From Acidimicrobiaceae bacterium (lineage in GTDB: Bacteria; Actinomycetota; Acidimicrobiia; Acidimicrobiales; RAAP-2), in NCBI GenBank assembly GCA_027315315.1, contig DAHUYG010000023.1, positions 1-57,256 of the forward strand: a DNA stretch of 57,256 nucleotides, given 5' to 3'. Below are positions 17,325 through 25,582 of this stretch, piece after piece. A program made the position numbers and the translations under genes. The notes under the pieces are model-generated. The model saw only the letters and a program-made list of their open reading frames with translations. It was not told the DNA's origin and ran no database searches. The stretch's first letter is position 1. Every line of letters starts with the position of its first letter.

Positions 17325-18827
17325 TCAGCCCCCGCCGAAGAGCGCGAGGGCCCGCCGGTGGACCTCGTCGCACTCGGCGTCGGTGTCGAGCACGGCGGCC
17401 TCGGGCCACGGCGCGTCGCGCTCGGCCATGCGCCGTGCCACGGCGGCGTCGGCGTCCGAGGCGTCGCCGCCAGCGGCGTTCCGGGTGGCGAGGCGGGACT
17501 CGGCGACGGGTCCGGGTGCGACGCAGCGGATCTCGCTCGTGTCGGCCACGGCGCCCTCGGCGACCCGGCGCGCCTCGGCCCGCCAGGCGGGGTCGGTGAA
17601 GCTGCCGTCGAGCACGACGCTGCGACCCATCTCGAGCTGGACGCGGGCGCGCTCGAGCGTCTCGCGGTAGGTGGCCTTAGTCCACTCGGGCGAGTAGAGC
17701 TCCTCGCGCCAGGGTCCCGGTCGGGCCGGGGCGGGGTCGATGCCCGCCAGCTCCTTCCGGACGACGTCCGTGCGCAGCACCGCGGCGTCGAGCGCGTTGG
17801 CGACCCAGCGGGCGACGGTGGTCTTGGCGGTGCCGGGCAGCCCGCCGACCACGATCAGGCGGACCCGGCCGGCCTCCAGGTGTGTCGCGCACATGGCGAG
17901 CAGCTCGACGCCGAGCGCTGCGGCATCGGCGTCCCCCTGGTCGAACCGCAGCCCGGCCACGAGCGCCCGCACGTGGGCCCGGTACGCGATGTAGTGGTGG
18001 GCGAGCGACGAGGGCCAGCGGTCGCCCGAGGCGCCCGCGTACTCCTCGAGGAAGGCCGTCGCGAGGTCGGCGCGTCCCAGCCGCTCGAGGTCCATGGCGA
18101 GCGAGCACACGTCCCCGAGGGCGTCGCCGCAACGCAGGTCGTCGTCGAACTCGAGACAGTCGAGCACCCGGGGCCCGTCGTCCAGGCAGAAGACGTCGTC
18201 GGCCAGCAGGTCCCCGTGACCGTCGCACGCCCGACCGTCGGCGACCCTCGCCTCGAAGAGCCGGCGCCGACCCGCGAGGTAACGGGCGGCGCGCTCGATG
18301 ATGCGCCCGGCCAGCCCCGGATCGAAGAGCGCTCCGACCAGGTGCGCCATCTCGGACGCGTTGGCCCGCCAACGACCGAGGGCGGCAGCGGCGCTCGCCT
18401 GTCGCTCGCAGTCCGGCGAGCGCCCGGCGGCGTGGAAGCCGGCGAGGAGGGCCGCCAGGGCGGTGATCGCCGGCCGCAGCTCGCGGCCCTCGACCGCCAT
18501 GACGCTGAGCGCCCGGCGCGACGGCAGGCGGCGCATGGCGACGAAGGAGTCCCACACCTCGCCGCCCGGCCCGCGTAGCTCGCCTGCGCCGAGATAGACG
18601 TCGGGTGCGAGGCGGCGGTTGAGCTCGACCTCGCGCTCGCAGGCCCGACGCCGGCCCTCGGGCGTGGTGAAGTCCAAGAAGCCATAACGCACCGGCTTCT
18701 TCACCTTGATGGCCCGGTCGCCGAGGAAGAAGACGGCAGCGGTGTGGGTCTCGACCGCCGCGGCGAAGGGGGCCTCGGCCTCGGAGTGATCGCCGACCCC
18801 TCTCGTGTTCTGGTCCCGCTGCGCCAT
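17325..18827 (-). CDS. APH-like/AAA kinase fusion (Rv2004c type)
   Basis: The 500-residue protein joins an aminoglycoside-phosphotransferase-like domain (about residues 25-320; Brenner motif HGDLLADDVFCL and LDCLEFDDDLRCGDALGD) to a C-terminal P-loop kinase domain (about 330-500; Walker A GGLPGTAKTT, with Ala where Gly is usual before Lys). Its N-terminal signature VFFLGDRAIKVKKPVRYGFLDF is typical of this fusion, found as Rv2004c in the DosR regulon of M. tuberculosis next to the HAD-GH65 and Usp genes, the same company as here. The phosphorylated substrate is unknown. The gene converges on the GH65 gene. A 14-bp box lies 63 bp upstream of its start. Confidence 0.88.
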   Translation of the reverse strand: MAQRDQNTRGVGDHSEAEAPFAAAVETHTAAVFFLGDRAIKVKKPVRYGFLDFTTPEGRRRACEREVELNRRLAPDVYLGAGELRGPGGEVWDSFVAMRRLPSRRALSVMAVEGRELRPAITALAALLAGFHAAGRSPDCERQASAAAALGRWRANASEMAHLVGALFDPGLAGRIIERAARYLAGRRRLFEARVADGRACDGHGDLLADDVFCLDDGPRVLDCLEFDDDLRCGDALGDVCSLAMDLERLGRADLATAFLEEYAGASGDRWPSSLAHHYIAYRAHVRALVAGLRFDQGDADAAALGVELLAMCATHLEAGRVRLIVVGGLPGTAKTTVARWVANALDAAVLRTDVVRKELAGIDPAPARPGPWREELYSPEWTKATYRETLERARVQLEMGRSVVLDGSFTDPAWRAEARRVAEGAVADTSEIRCVAPGPVAESRLATRNAAGGDASDADAAVARRMAERDAPWPEAAVLDTDAECDEVHRRALALFGGG

Positions 18828-18889
18828 GGCTTCCCCTGGCCGCGCCGCGCTAGCGCCGGGCCCCGGGCGGCGTCCGGAGCTGCGACAAC

Positions 18890-18903
18890 GGGACGTTCGG
18901 CCC
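18890..18903. promoter_or_regulatory. DosR/OsdR-like box between divergent genes
   Basis: GGGACGTTCGGCCC, followed by TGTCTCG, lies 63 bp upstream of the APH/AAA kinase gene (minus strand) and 54 bp upstream of the small gene at 18957 (plus strand). It is one of the two cleanest copies and could drive both directions. Confidence 0.6.
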
Positions 18904-18956
18904 TGTCTCGTGCACGGTGGCGAGCGTACGGTGCTTTCAGACGGGAGGTGACCGTG

Positions 18957-19184
18957 ATGGAGAACGGACGGGTGGTGGCCGAGGTCGTGCGGGCATGGGT
19001 GGCCATCGCGCTGCCCGGTGAGTACGGCGCAGCGAGCCGCGCCGGTCGCATCGCCGAGTCGGCCTACCTTGACGGCGCCTCGATCCAAGAGGCGTGTCAC
19101 AGCGCGATGGGGTTCGTCCAGAGCTGGATCAATCACCCTTCGCATTGGAAGGCGACAAACGATGCGATGGCTCTGGCGTCGTGA
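18957..19184 (+). CDS. Small hypothetical protein under a DosR-like box
   Basis: This 75-residue protein has a good ribosome-binding site (GGGAGG at 18942-18948) before its ATG. I do not recognise the family. The sequence starts MENGRVVAEVVRAWVAIALPG and continues with a mixed helical stretch (SIQEACHSAMGFVQSWINHP), with no membrane segment and no metal motif. It overlaps the next gene by 23 nt in another frame. It is the first gene downstream of the box at 18890 and so probably part of the stress response. The reading frame is supported by codon use and the ribosome-binding site, not by homology. Confidence 0.55.
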   Translation: MENGRVVAEVVRAWVAIALPGEYGAASRAGRIAESAYLDGASIQEACHSAMGFVQSWINHPSHWKATNDAMALAS

Positions 19185-19623
19185 GGCCCCGACCGAGCGC
19201 CCTGCGGACGCCATCGGGCGCTTCGAGTTGCCTTTGCCGCTCAGGGCGCTGAGCGCGAATCGGTTGGTCGCCGAGTGCGAGGCCTTCCTGGCCGGCCGGC
19301 TCGCCGACCAGGTCGACACCGAGGTCCCGGTCTGGAGCTGGACCAACCTGTTGGCACACGGGTCCGAAGGCGACCTGGCGAAGGAGACCACGGGCGACTC
19401 GGGCGACGACTGGCGCAGGGCGCGGGCGTATCTCGCTTTGAGCCTGCTCAAACTCGCCTCGACCAACGGTCCGCTCAAGGAGATCCAGCAGCGGGTGATG
19501 GTCCCCCTCGAGCTCGAGTTGGCCGCCCGACCCGAGGTGGCGGCGTGGGAGCCCCGCGCCTGGGCCTCCACGGTCGAGCACGCGTTGGAGGGCTATCGGC
19601 GCCAGTGCCGTCGCTCGGCATAG
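19162..19623 (+). CDS. Hypothetical protein coupled to the preceding small gene
   Basis: The 153-residue product starts at the ATG at 19162 inside the end of the previous gene (23-nt overlap), which suggests translational coupling. It is soluble and probably helical: MRWLWRREAPTERPAD, then LRALSANRLVAECEAFLAGRLADQV and WRRARAYLALSLLKLAS. I do not recognise a family. Third codon positions are strongly G or C throughout, as in real genes nearby. It may work with the 75-residue partner; nothing in the sequence tells how. Confidence 0.55.
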   Translation: MRWLWRREAPTERPADAIGRFELPLPLRALSANRLVAECEAFLAGRLADQVDTEVPVWSWTNLLAHGSEGDLAKETTGDSGDDWRRARAYLALSLLKLASTNGPLKEIQQRVMVPLELELAARPEVAAWEPRAWASTVEHALEGYRRQCRRSA

Positions 19624-19748
19624 TCGGCCCGCTTCTCCCGGTCGATGACGGGGGTGGAGGATCTGATGACGGGGTGGAAGATCGAAGGACGCTGCCTCGA
19701 CGCGTCGGGGTCATCGGGCAGCGTCGTTCGCAGCGGTGGACCCCGATT

Positions 19749-19762
19749 GGGACCGAGGGCCC
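19749..19762. promoter_or_regulatory. DosR/OsdR-like box upstream of the small membrane protein
   Basis: GGGACCGAGGGCCC followed by TAGTCCC, 100 bp before the start at 19863. The box sits in a 239-bp gap (19624-19862) that holds no other feature I can support. Confidence 0.5.
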
Positions 19763-19862
19763 TAGTCCCAGACGTCTCCTGGGTGCAAGCTACTCCCGGC
19801 GATCGCGGTGGTCGCCTCGGTTGCCGACACACGACAACGCAGCCTGAGAATGGAACGGCGCC

Positions 19863-20210
19863 ATGCGAATGATCCTCATTGCGACAACGGGGGGAGTGGG
19901 AACCCTCCTGTGCATCGTCGCCATCTACGCGACGCGCGTGGGTCGCGTCGGCCACACGGTCGTCCCCGTCGAGATCGAGCGGCCGAGTCCTGCGATCCGC
20001 GTCCTGCGCACCGAAGAGGAGCTGGGCGAAGCGCTCCGGCGCGCGGCACGTTCCGAACAGTTGACGGCCGACGCCTATCGGCACCGGGTGGCCCGTGACG
20101 AGTCGATGCTCCAACCGCTCCAGCCAGCCAGGGCGCTCCAGACACCCAGGGCCCTCGAGCCGCGCCGTCCGGTGCTCGATGACGACACCGGGCACCCGCT
20201 CTCGGCCTGA
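19863..20210 (+). CDS. Small membrane-anchored hypothetical protein
   Basis: The 115-residue protein opens with one hydrophobic helix (MRMILIATTGGVGTLLCIVA, residues 1-23), followed by a polar tail with the short-protein motif LRTEEELGEALRRAARSE and AYRHRV. The tail suggests a cytoplasmic helical domain tethered to the membrane. No family is recognised. A 14-bp box lies upstream, so it may belong to the dormancy response. It converges on the DUF47 gene with a 14-bp gap. Confidence 0.5.
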   Translation: MRMILIATTGGVGTLLCIVAIYATRVGRVGHTVVPVEIERPSPAIRVLRTEEELGEALRRAARSEQLTADAYRHRVARDESMLQPLQPARALQTPRALEPRRPVLDDDTGHPLSA

Positions 20211-20224
20211 GGCACTCCGGATCC

Positions 20225-20854
20225 CTATCCCAGCTTGACCACCGCGTACCAGACGCGGTCGGCGACGTGCTCGATGGCGTCGCCGATGCGGGCGCAGCGG
20301 CGGTAGAGCTCGCGTTTGCCTGCGACCAGGCCCGGGTCGGATGAAACCACGAGCCCCGCCATCGCGTCCCGGTACACGTGCTCGATGGCGCGCTGGTTCC
20401 TGATCGCCTCGTCTGCGGCCGCCGTGGCGCCCTCGGCATCCCTCTCCATGAGCGGGAAGGACCGCACGAGGCACCTCACGCCGTTCAAGGCGCATTTGGC
20501 CATCTGGGCGATGGGCTCGTCGGGTGCCATGTCGAGCACCTCGGCCTCGCGCACCAGGTCCTTCGCCTGGTTCATTACTCGGTCCAATCGCTCGGACAAG
20601 GAGAAGAGGTCCTCGGGCTCGACCGGGGTCACAAAGGCGCGGCGAAGCGCCGCGGTGGCGGCGCGCCGGAGGTCGTCGGCAGCGTGCTCGGCGGCCCGGA
20701 CCTCGGCGCCGGCCGCCGGCTCGCCGGCCGCCCACCGCTCGAAGGCCTCCATCCCGGCGACCGTCCGCTCCCCCTGGTCGACCAGCAGCTCGAGCACCCG
20801 AGGGGCGCTCGGCAGGAACCAGGACCGCACGCCACGCCGCCCGCCGCTTCTCAC
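20225..20854 (-). CDS. DUF47/PhoU-like accessory protein of the Pit transporter
   Basis: The 209-residue helical protein matches the DUF47 family (TIGR00153-type), relatives of PhoU: FLPSAPRVLELLVDQGERTVAGMEAFERW, EHAADDLRRAATAALRRAFVTPVEPEDLFSLSERLDRVMNQAKDLV and a closing RRCARIGDAIEHVADRVWYAVVK. Such proteins have E/D-rich metal sites and are thought to control Pit phosphate transporters. The GTG start at 20854 overlaps the stop of the Pit gene as GTGA, so the two proteins are made together. Confidence 0.85.
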   Translation of the reverse strand: MRSGGRRGVRSWFLPSAPRVLELLVDQGERTVAGMEAFERWAAGEPAAGAEVRAAEHAADDLRRAATAALRRAFVTPVEPEDLFSLSERLDRVMNQAKDLVREAEVLDMAPDEPIAQMAKCALNGVRCLVRSFPLMERDAEGATAAADEAIRNQRAIEHVYRDAMAGLVVSSDPGLVAGKRELYRRCARIGDAIEHVADRVWYAVVKLG

Positions 20855-21849
20855 CGCAGGGCCCTCCACGCCACGAGCGTGAGGGCGCCCAGCCCCCCGC
20901 TCACCGGGAGGGTCACCAGCCAGGCGATCCCGATCGCACGCACGACGCGCCACCGTACGTGACGCCACCGCTCGCCCGCCCCGACGCCGACCACGGCCGG
21001 GGCCACCACGTCGGTGGTGCTGAGCGGCGCCCCGAAGAGGGAGCCGGCGAGCACGATCAGCGATGCCGTGCCCTGGCTCACGAGACCGTCGAGTGCGCGA
21101 AGGGGGAAGATGCCGCGACCGAGCGTCCGCACCACGCTCCAGCCGCCGAGCGTCGTGCCGATCGTGATGGCGCCGGCGCCGGTCAGCCGGACCCAGAACG
21201 GCACCCCGAGGTGCGCCAGATGCCCCGTCGTGAAGAGCGCCAGGGCGAGCAGGCCCATCGTCTTCTGGGCGTCGTTGGAGCCGTGCGCGAGGGCGAGCGC
21301 GGCGGTGGTCACGATCTCGCCCCGGCGCACCGGCGTGAGGAGCGACCGGCCGGCGCCCCTGAGCGAGCGCCTCGCCACCCGGATCCCCGCCAGGGCGAGC
21401 GGCACCGCCACTGCGCTCGAGAGGCCGAGCCAGACGAGCGACCCGACCACGCCCACCGGACGCAGCCCCTGCATGCCGCCCCAGTGCACGGCGGTGGCCC
21501 CGTGGTCGGCGAGGGCGGCGCCGCTCAGCGCGCCGACCAGGCAGTGGCCCGAGCTGCAGGGGAGGCCGAGCGCGAGCGTGAACAGGTTCCAGGCGAGCGC
21601 CCCGAGGGCCGCCGAACCGAGCACGAGCAACGTGTCGGCGTGGGGGACGGCGACGATGCCGGCCACCGTCGTGGCCACCGCGGTCCCGATCACGAGCGCG
21701 CCGATCACGTGGAAGGTGGCCGCGAGCGCGATCGCCTGGCCCGGGCGCAACGCCCGCGTGACCACCGGCGCCGCGATGGCGTTGCCGGCATCGTGCAGGC
21801 CGTTGGCGAGGCCAAAGCCCACGGCCAGGATCACGATTGCGACGAGCAC
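20851..21849 (-). CDS. Inorganic phosphate transporter, Pit family
   Basis: The 332-residue membrane protein shows the two Pit repeats: FGLANGLHDAGNAIAAPVVTRAL near the N-terminus and LALAHGSNDAQKTMGLLAL in the middle, plus LPCSSGHCLVGALSGAA and FGAPLSTTDVVAPAVVG, where SSxH is normally found in both copies. It should carry metal-phosphate with protons at low affinity. The GTG at 21849 follows GAGAAGGGG. It is shorter than E. coli PitA (about 500 residues) but normal for the short class. Phosphate uptake suits a pathway where phosphoketolase and GH65 enzymes consume Pi. Confidence 0.9.
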   Translation of the reverse strand: MLVAIVILAVGFGLANGLHDAGNAIAAPVVTRALRPGQAIALAATFHVIGALVIGTAVATTVAGIVAVPHADTLLVLGSAALGALAWNLFTLALGLPCSSGHCLVGALSGAALADHGATAVHWGGMQGLRPVGVVGSLVWLGLSSAVAVPLALAGIRVARRSLRGAGRSLLTPVRRGEIVTTAALALAHGSNDAQKTMGLLALALFTTGHLAHLGVPFWVRLTGAGAITIGTTLGGWSVVRTLGRGIFPLRALDGLVSQGTASLIVLAGSLFGAPLSTTDVVAPAVVGVGAGERWRHVRWRVVRAIGIAWLVTLPVSGGLGALTLVAWRALR

Positions 21850-21962
21850 CCGGCGCCCCTTCTCGGAGTGACCTTGTCCTCTAGGCACTCGTCCCCGGCG
21901 TCCCGAAGATGGACCCAGGGGCGCCGAGCGCGCTCCAAGCCCCTCGAGGAAGGGAGGTAGCG

Positions 21963-22385
21963 ATGCCATTGACGAAGTGGGACCGCCTCGGGGTGGACAT
22001 CCCCGAGCGTTGGCGCCGTTGGTTGTACCTGGATGAGGAGCCCGAGGGATGGCTCCGCGTCGAGGAGGAGCGCCACGACGGCATGCTCGTGATCCGCGCC
22101 GAGATCCCGGGCATCGACCCCGAAAGGGACCTCGACGTCTCGGTCAGCGATCACACGCTGCGGATCTCGGCCAAGCGCGAGGAGCACACCGAAAACAAGA
22201 AGAAGGACGCCTACCGCTCGGAGTTCCGCTACGGCGAATTCCAGAGGGCCGTTCCCTTGCCCGCCGGTGTCGACCGCGACTCGGTGAAGGCCGCGTACAA
22301 GGACGGGATCTTGGAGGTCACGGTGCCCTGGTCGGCCGAGCACGAGCCCGGCACGACCAAGGTGCCGATCGCCCGGGCCGCCTGA
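21963..22385 (+). CDS. Hsp20/alpha-crystallin small heat-shock protein
   Basis: The 140-residue chaperone holds an alpha-crystallin domain (about residues 35-130) with IRAEIPGIDPERDLDVSVSD, LRISAKREE, the FRYGEFQRAVPLPAGVD strand and the closing AYKDGILEVTVP (the conserved GxLxVxxP element). A short N-terminal arm WDRLGVDIPERWRRWLYL precedes it. Members hold unfolding proteins as large oligomers; HspX/Acr, the best-known DosR target in M. tuberculosis, is in this family. GGAAGGGAGG precedes the ATG. The 113-bp gap to the divergent Pit gene has only a weak box (GTGACCTTGTCCTC at 21868-21881). Confidence 0.93.
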   Translation: MPLTKWDRLGVDIPERWRRWLYLDEEPEGWLRVEEERHDGMLVIRAEIPGIDPERDLDVSVSDHTLRISAKREEHTENKKKDAYRSEFRYGEFQRAVPLPAGVDRDSVKAAYKDGILEVTVPWSAEHEPGTTKVPIARAA

Positions 22386-22471
22386 GCCGAAAGACGCGGA
22401 CCGGCGAGGGCCGGGGGTGCCGGCCTCCCCCAACACGGTGCCCCTCGGCCGCTGGCCCGCGGCCCAAGGCG

Positions 22472-22501
22472 CGGAGCCGCCGCTCTCGAGCGGCGGCTCC
22501 G
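22472..22501 (+). terminator. Perfect 13-bp stem-loop after the hsp20 gene
   Basis: Arms 22472-22484 and 22489-22501 pair perfectly around a CTCG loop, 87 nt after the Hsp20 stop. It could also serve the converging minus-strand reading frame at 22555-22877. Confidence 0.75.
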
Positions 22502-22554
22502 TCGCGTCGGAGCGGGCGCGTGGTCCGGGGCCGCCGGCCCGCTCGGGCATCACA

Positions 22555-22877
22555 TCAGGATGTCGCCTCGTCGCGCTCGCCGCTCGAGACGGTGCGCTCC
22601 TGGTCGCTGTCGACCAGCGTGGTGGTCGGCCCATCCGACCACCACCGGGAACCCGAGCCTCCGGGCCACGGTGGCGGCTGGGCGGGCCGGCGAAGCACTT
22701 CGGGCACGCCTCGAGGTGGGCGTCGTCTCCGCGGGCGTGCAGATTCGTCTCGTGCCCACCGCGAGGCTCGCCGTAGGGGAGTAGGTCCTCGGAGGTGGTC
22801 GCGGTGCGCACCGCGAGCCGCGCCCCTCGGCGCTGCGCTCGGGCAGCGCGCGGTGGCCGTCCTTGATAGTGGGCCAC
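22555..22877 (-). pseudogene. Coding-like stretch spread over three reading frames
   Basis: Third-position GC preference on the minus strand marks coding DNA here, but the frame changes twice. Frame one gives RTATTSEDLLPYGEP, HETNLHARGDDAH and LEACPKCFAG (a CxxC pair). The second gives ATVARRLGFPVVVGWADHH; the third gives TTTLVDSDQERTVSSGERD and a stop at 22555. Read through two single-base changes, these join into a plausible small protein of about 90-105 residues with a Zn-type CxxC. Either the gene is decayed or the sequence has two indels. The GTG at 22811 is an alternative start. A DosR-like box lies 60 bp upstream. I do not recognise the family. The rest of 22386-22949 holds only the terminator. 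Confidence 0.35.
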
Positions 22878-22936
22878 CGGGACCTCGGATCTCGTGCGTG
22901 GCGGGCCTTGGGTCCGTCCCCGTCCAACGCGGCGAC

Positions 22937-22950
22937 GGCGCCGAAGGCCC
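22937..22950. promoter_or_regulatory. Weaker DosR/OsdR-like box
   Basis: GGCGCCGAAGGCCC followed by TATATC matches the ...GGCCCTAT end of the other copies but departs in the left half. It touches the stop codon of the oxidoreductase gene and precedes the minus-strand coding-like stretch at 22555-22877. Confidence 0.3.
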
Positions 22951-24578
22951 TATATCTCCTCGGGCTCCATGACAATGGCGCCACACGGGCACTCCTGTAG
23001 GCAGATCCCGCAGCCCTTGCAGTAGTCGAAGTCGAACTCGTAGCGGCGGCCGGTCCCGAGCTTGATGACGGCGTTGTCCGGACAGACTCCGAAGCAGTTG
23101 TCGCACTCGAAACAGTTGCCGCACGAGAGGCAACGCCGCGCCTCGAACAGGGCATCGGACTCGTCGAGCCCCACCGCTACCTCGTCGAAGGTGCCGGTGC
23201 GGCGGGCCGGCTCGAGCCGCCGTCGCATCGTCTTGGGCGCGTCGTCGTAGTACCAGGTGTTGAGCAGCTCGAAGGTGGCGAGCTCGTGACGCGTCGGCCG
23301 CTCGAGGGGCACGCCCGAGAGCCAGGCGTGTGCCGCCCGGGCGGCCGCCTTGCCCTGGCCGATGGCCGTGGTGACGGTCCGCTCTGCGCTCGTCGCATCG
23401 CCGACCCCGAAGACGCCCGGGTGCCCCGTCATCAGGTCATCGCCCACCTCGAGCGCGCCGTGACGGACGACGACGTCCTCGAGACCCCCCACAAGAGAGA
23501 GGTCGGCGTCCTGGCCGAGCGCGAGCACGACAGAGTCGGCCTGGAGCACCTCGAGCTCGCCGGTGGGCTGGGGGAACCCGTGCTCGTCGAGCGCCATCTT
23601 CTCCAAGACGAGCCGGCCCTTCTCCATCTGGGTGATGGTGGAGAGCCACTTCATGACCACGCCCTCCTCGGCCGCCTCCTCCACCTCGACGTCGTGGGCG
23701 GGCATCTTCTCCCTCGTCCTGCGGTAGACGACGATCGCGTCGGTCGCTCCGAGGCGGCGGGCGGTCCGGGCGGCGTCCATCGCGGTGTCGCCGCCCCCGT
23801 AGACGACCACGCGTCGGCCGAGCGCCGGCGGCTCCTCGCCCTCCATCGAGCGCAGCAGGCTCACTGCGTCGAGGACCCGTGCCGAGTCGGCGGCCGCGAT
23901 GTAGGCCCGGTGGGCGAGCTGGGCCCCCACGGCGAGCACGGCGGCGTCGAACCCGCCGGCTCGCATCGCTCCGGCGAGATCGCGCACCGGCGTGCCGAGC
24001 TCGACGTCGACGCCCATCTCGGTGATGCGCGCCACCTCGGCGTCGAGCGCAGCCCGCGGCAGCCGGTACTTCGGGATCCCGTAGCGCATCATCCCGCCGA
24101 GCGCCGATGACGCCTCGACGAGGCGCACCGTGTGGCCGAGGCGCCGGAGGTGGTAGGTGGCCGACAGTCCGCCGGGCCCGGCGCCCACGACGAGCACCCG
24201 GGCGCCCGAATCGGGAGCGGGCTCGGGGAGTCGCCAGCCGCGTTCGATCGCGAGGTCGCCCAGGAACCGCTCGACCGCGTTGATGCCCACCGCCTCGTCG
24301 AGTTGGCCCCGGTTGCACGCGGTCTCACAGGGCCGGTAGCAGACCCGGCCCATGATGGCCGGCATCGGGTTGTCCTCCACGAGCACGCGCCACGCCCGCT
24401 CGTAGTCACCCTCTTCGGCGAGGTACAGCCAACGCTGCACGTTCTCGCCGGCCGGGCAGGCGTCGTTGCACGGCGGCATGCGATCGAGGTAGCGGGGCCG
24501 CTCGACGCGCCACGACCCGGTCCGGTTGGCGAGGCTCGATCCCACCTCGAGGCTGATGGCGAAGGGGAGCTCGTTCAC
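22950..24578 (-). CDS. GltD-like NAD(P)H oxidoreductase fused to a 2[4Fe-4S] ferredoxin domain
   Basis: The 542-residue protein begins with the GltD-type Fe-S region (CNDACPAGENVQRWLYL, then CYRPCETACNRG), followed by the FAD site VVGAGPGGLSATYHL and the NAD(P)H site VYGGGDTAMDAARTA. It ends with two [4Fe-4S] motifs: CLSCGNCFECDNCFGVCP and CKGCGICLQECPCGAIVM. This architecture moves electrons between NAD(P)H and ferredoxin-type clusters. As the last gene of the PorGAB operon (GTGA overlap with PorB) it probably supplies the delta-type ferredoxin domain and passes electrons from 2-oxoacid oxidation to NAD(P)+. It is not a glutamate synthase partner here, since no GltB gene is near. Confidence 0.9.
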   Translation of the reverse strand: MNELPFAISLEVGSSLANRTGSWRVERPRYLDRMPPCNDACPAGENVQRWLYLAEEGDYERAWRVLVEDNPMPAIMGRVCYRPCETACNRGQLDEAVGINAVERFLGDLAIERGWRLPEPAPDSGARVLVVGAGPGGLSATYHLRRLGHTVRLVEASSALGGMMRYGIPKYRLPRAALDAEVARITEMGVDVELGTPVRDLAGAMRAGGFDAAVLAVGAQLAHRAYIAAADSARVLDAVSLLRSMEGEEPPALGRRVVVYGGGDTAMDAARTARRLGATDAIVVYRRTREKMPAHDVEVEEAAEEGVVMKWLSTITQMEKGRLVLEKMALDEHGFPQPTGELEVLQADSVVLALGQDADLSLVGGLEDVVVRHGALEVGDDLMTGHPGVFGVGDATSAERTVTTAIGQGKAAARAAHAWLSGVPLERPTRHELATFELLNTWYYDDAPKTMRRRLEPARRTGTFDEVAVGLDESDALFEARRCLSCGNCFECDNCFGVCPDNAVIKLGTGRRYEFDFDYCKGCGICLQECPCGAIVMEPEEI

Positions 24579-25582
24579 CGTTCGCCCCCGAGGAGGTCGA
24601 AGCGCGCGATGTTGGCGTCAGCCATCGCCTGGAGGCGGGCCACGACGTCGGGGCGGCCCACCTCGCCCGCGTCGTCGAAGAGGTGGCGGTAGCGGGTTTG
24701 GGGCCGCAGGTAGGCCTCGACCGGGACCGGGCGTCGGATCGGGGAGCTGGCGGTCAGCTCCCCGTGCTCGGACTCGAACACCGCGAAGAGCCCGGTCTCC
24801 TTGGCCAGCCGTGCGAGCTCGATGGTCGCCGCCGGCGCGCTCCCCCAACCGAGCGGGCACGGCACGAGCACGTGGAGGTAGCGGGCCCCGTGGATGCTCA
24901 TGGCCTTGAAGACCTTGGCCTCGAGGTCGTGCAGGTCGGCCACGGTGGCCGTGGCGACGTAGGGGATCCCGTGAGCCATCGCGATCAAGGGCAGGTTCTT
25001 GCCCTGCCCGAAGGGGTTGCCGGGCTCGGGCCCGACGGCCTCGGTGGTCGCCGTGCGGGCGGCCGGGGGAGTGGCCCCCGATCGCTGGACGCCGGTGTTC
25101 ATGTAGGCCTGGTTGTCGTAGCAGACGTAGAGGACGTCGTCGTTGCGCTCGAAGAGCCCCGAGAGCGCCGCGAACCCGATGTCCACGGTCCCGCCGTCGC
25201 CGGCCTGTGCGAGCACGCGGACGTCGCTGCGGCCCTGGGCCTCGAGCGCCGATGCGACGCCGGTCGCGACCGAGGCGGCGTTGGCGAAGAGCGAGTGAAG
25301 CCACGGGACGCGCCACGAGGTCTGCGGATAGGGGGTGGTGAACACCTCGAGACAGCCCGTGGCGTTGACGGCGATGAGCCGGCCCTGGGTCGCCCGCATG
25401 GCCGTGTCGAGAACGTAGCGGGCCCCGAGGGCCTCGCCGCAGCCCTGGCAGGCGCGGTGTCCCGATGTGAGGGCGTTCGCCCTCGTGGCGTCGGACTGCA
25501 CGCTGCGCAGCTCGGGTGGGAGCAACCGATTGCCGGCGGCGAAGCTCCCCACCTGGAAGAAGCGGACGGGCTGGCCGCTCAT
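24575..25582 (-). CDS. porB: 2-oxoacid (pyruvate):ferredoxin oxidoreductase, beta subunit
   Basis: The 335-residue TPP-binding subunit shows HRACQGCGEALGARYV, the cluster-ligand region of PorB, VNATGCLEVFTTPYP, the TPP/Mg motif AQAGDGGTVDIGF, VCYDNQAYMNTGVQRSGATP and VPCPLGWGSAP. Together with alpha and gamma it decarboxylates pyruvate or a related 2-oxoacid to acyl-CoA, reducing ferredoxin. The TPxxARTATT loop after the TGVQRS segment is typical of pyruvate-type enzymes. It overlaps both neighbours by 4 nt. Confidence 0.92.
   Translation of the reverse strand: MSGQPVRFFQVGSFAAGNRLLPPELRSVQSDATRANALTSGHRACQGCGEALGARYVLDTAMRATQGRLIAVNATGCLEVFTTPYPQTSWRVPWLHSLFANAASVATGVASALEAQGRSDVRVLAQAGDGGTVDIGFAALSGLFERNDDVLYVCYDNQAYMNTGVQRSGATPPAARTATTEAVGPEPGNPFGQGKNLPLIAMAHGIPYVATATVADLHDLEAKVFKAMSIHGARYLHVLVPCPLGWGSAPAATIELARLAKETGLFAVFESEHGELTASSPIRRPVPVEAYLRPQTRYRHLFDDAGEVGRPDVVARLQAMADANIARFDLLGGER

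Noticed and set aside
21868..21881. GTGACCTTGTCCTC between the Pit and Hsp20 genes as a box
   Set aside because: The left half fits well but the right half does not; kept as a comment on the Hsp20 gene only.
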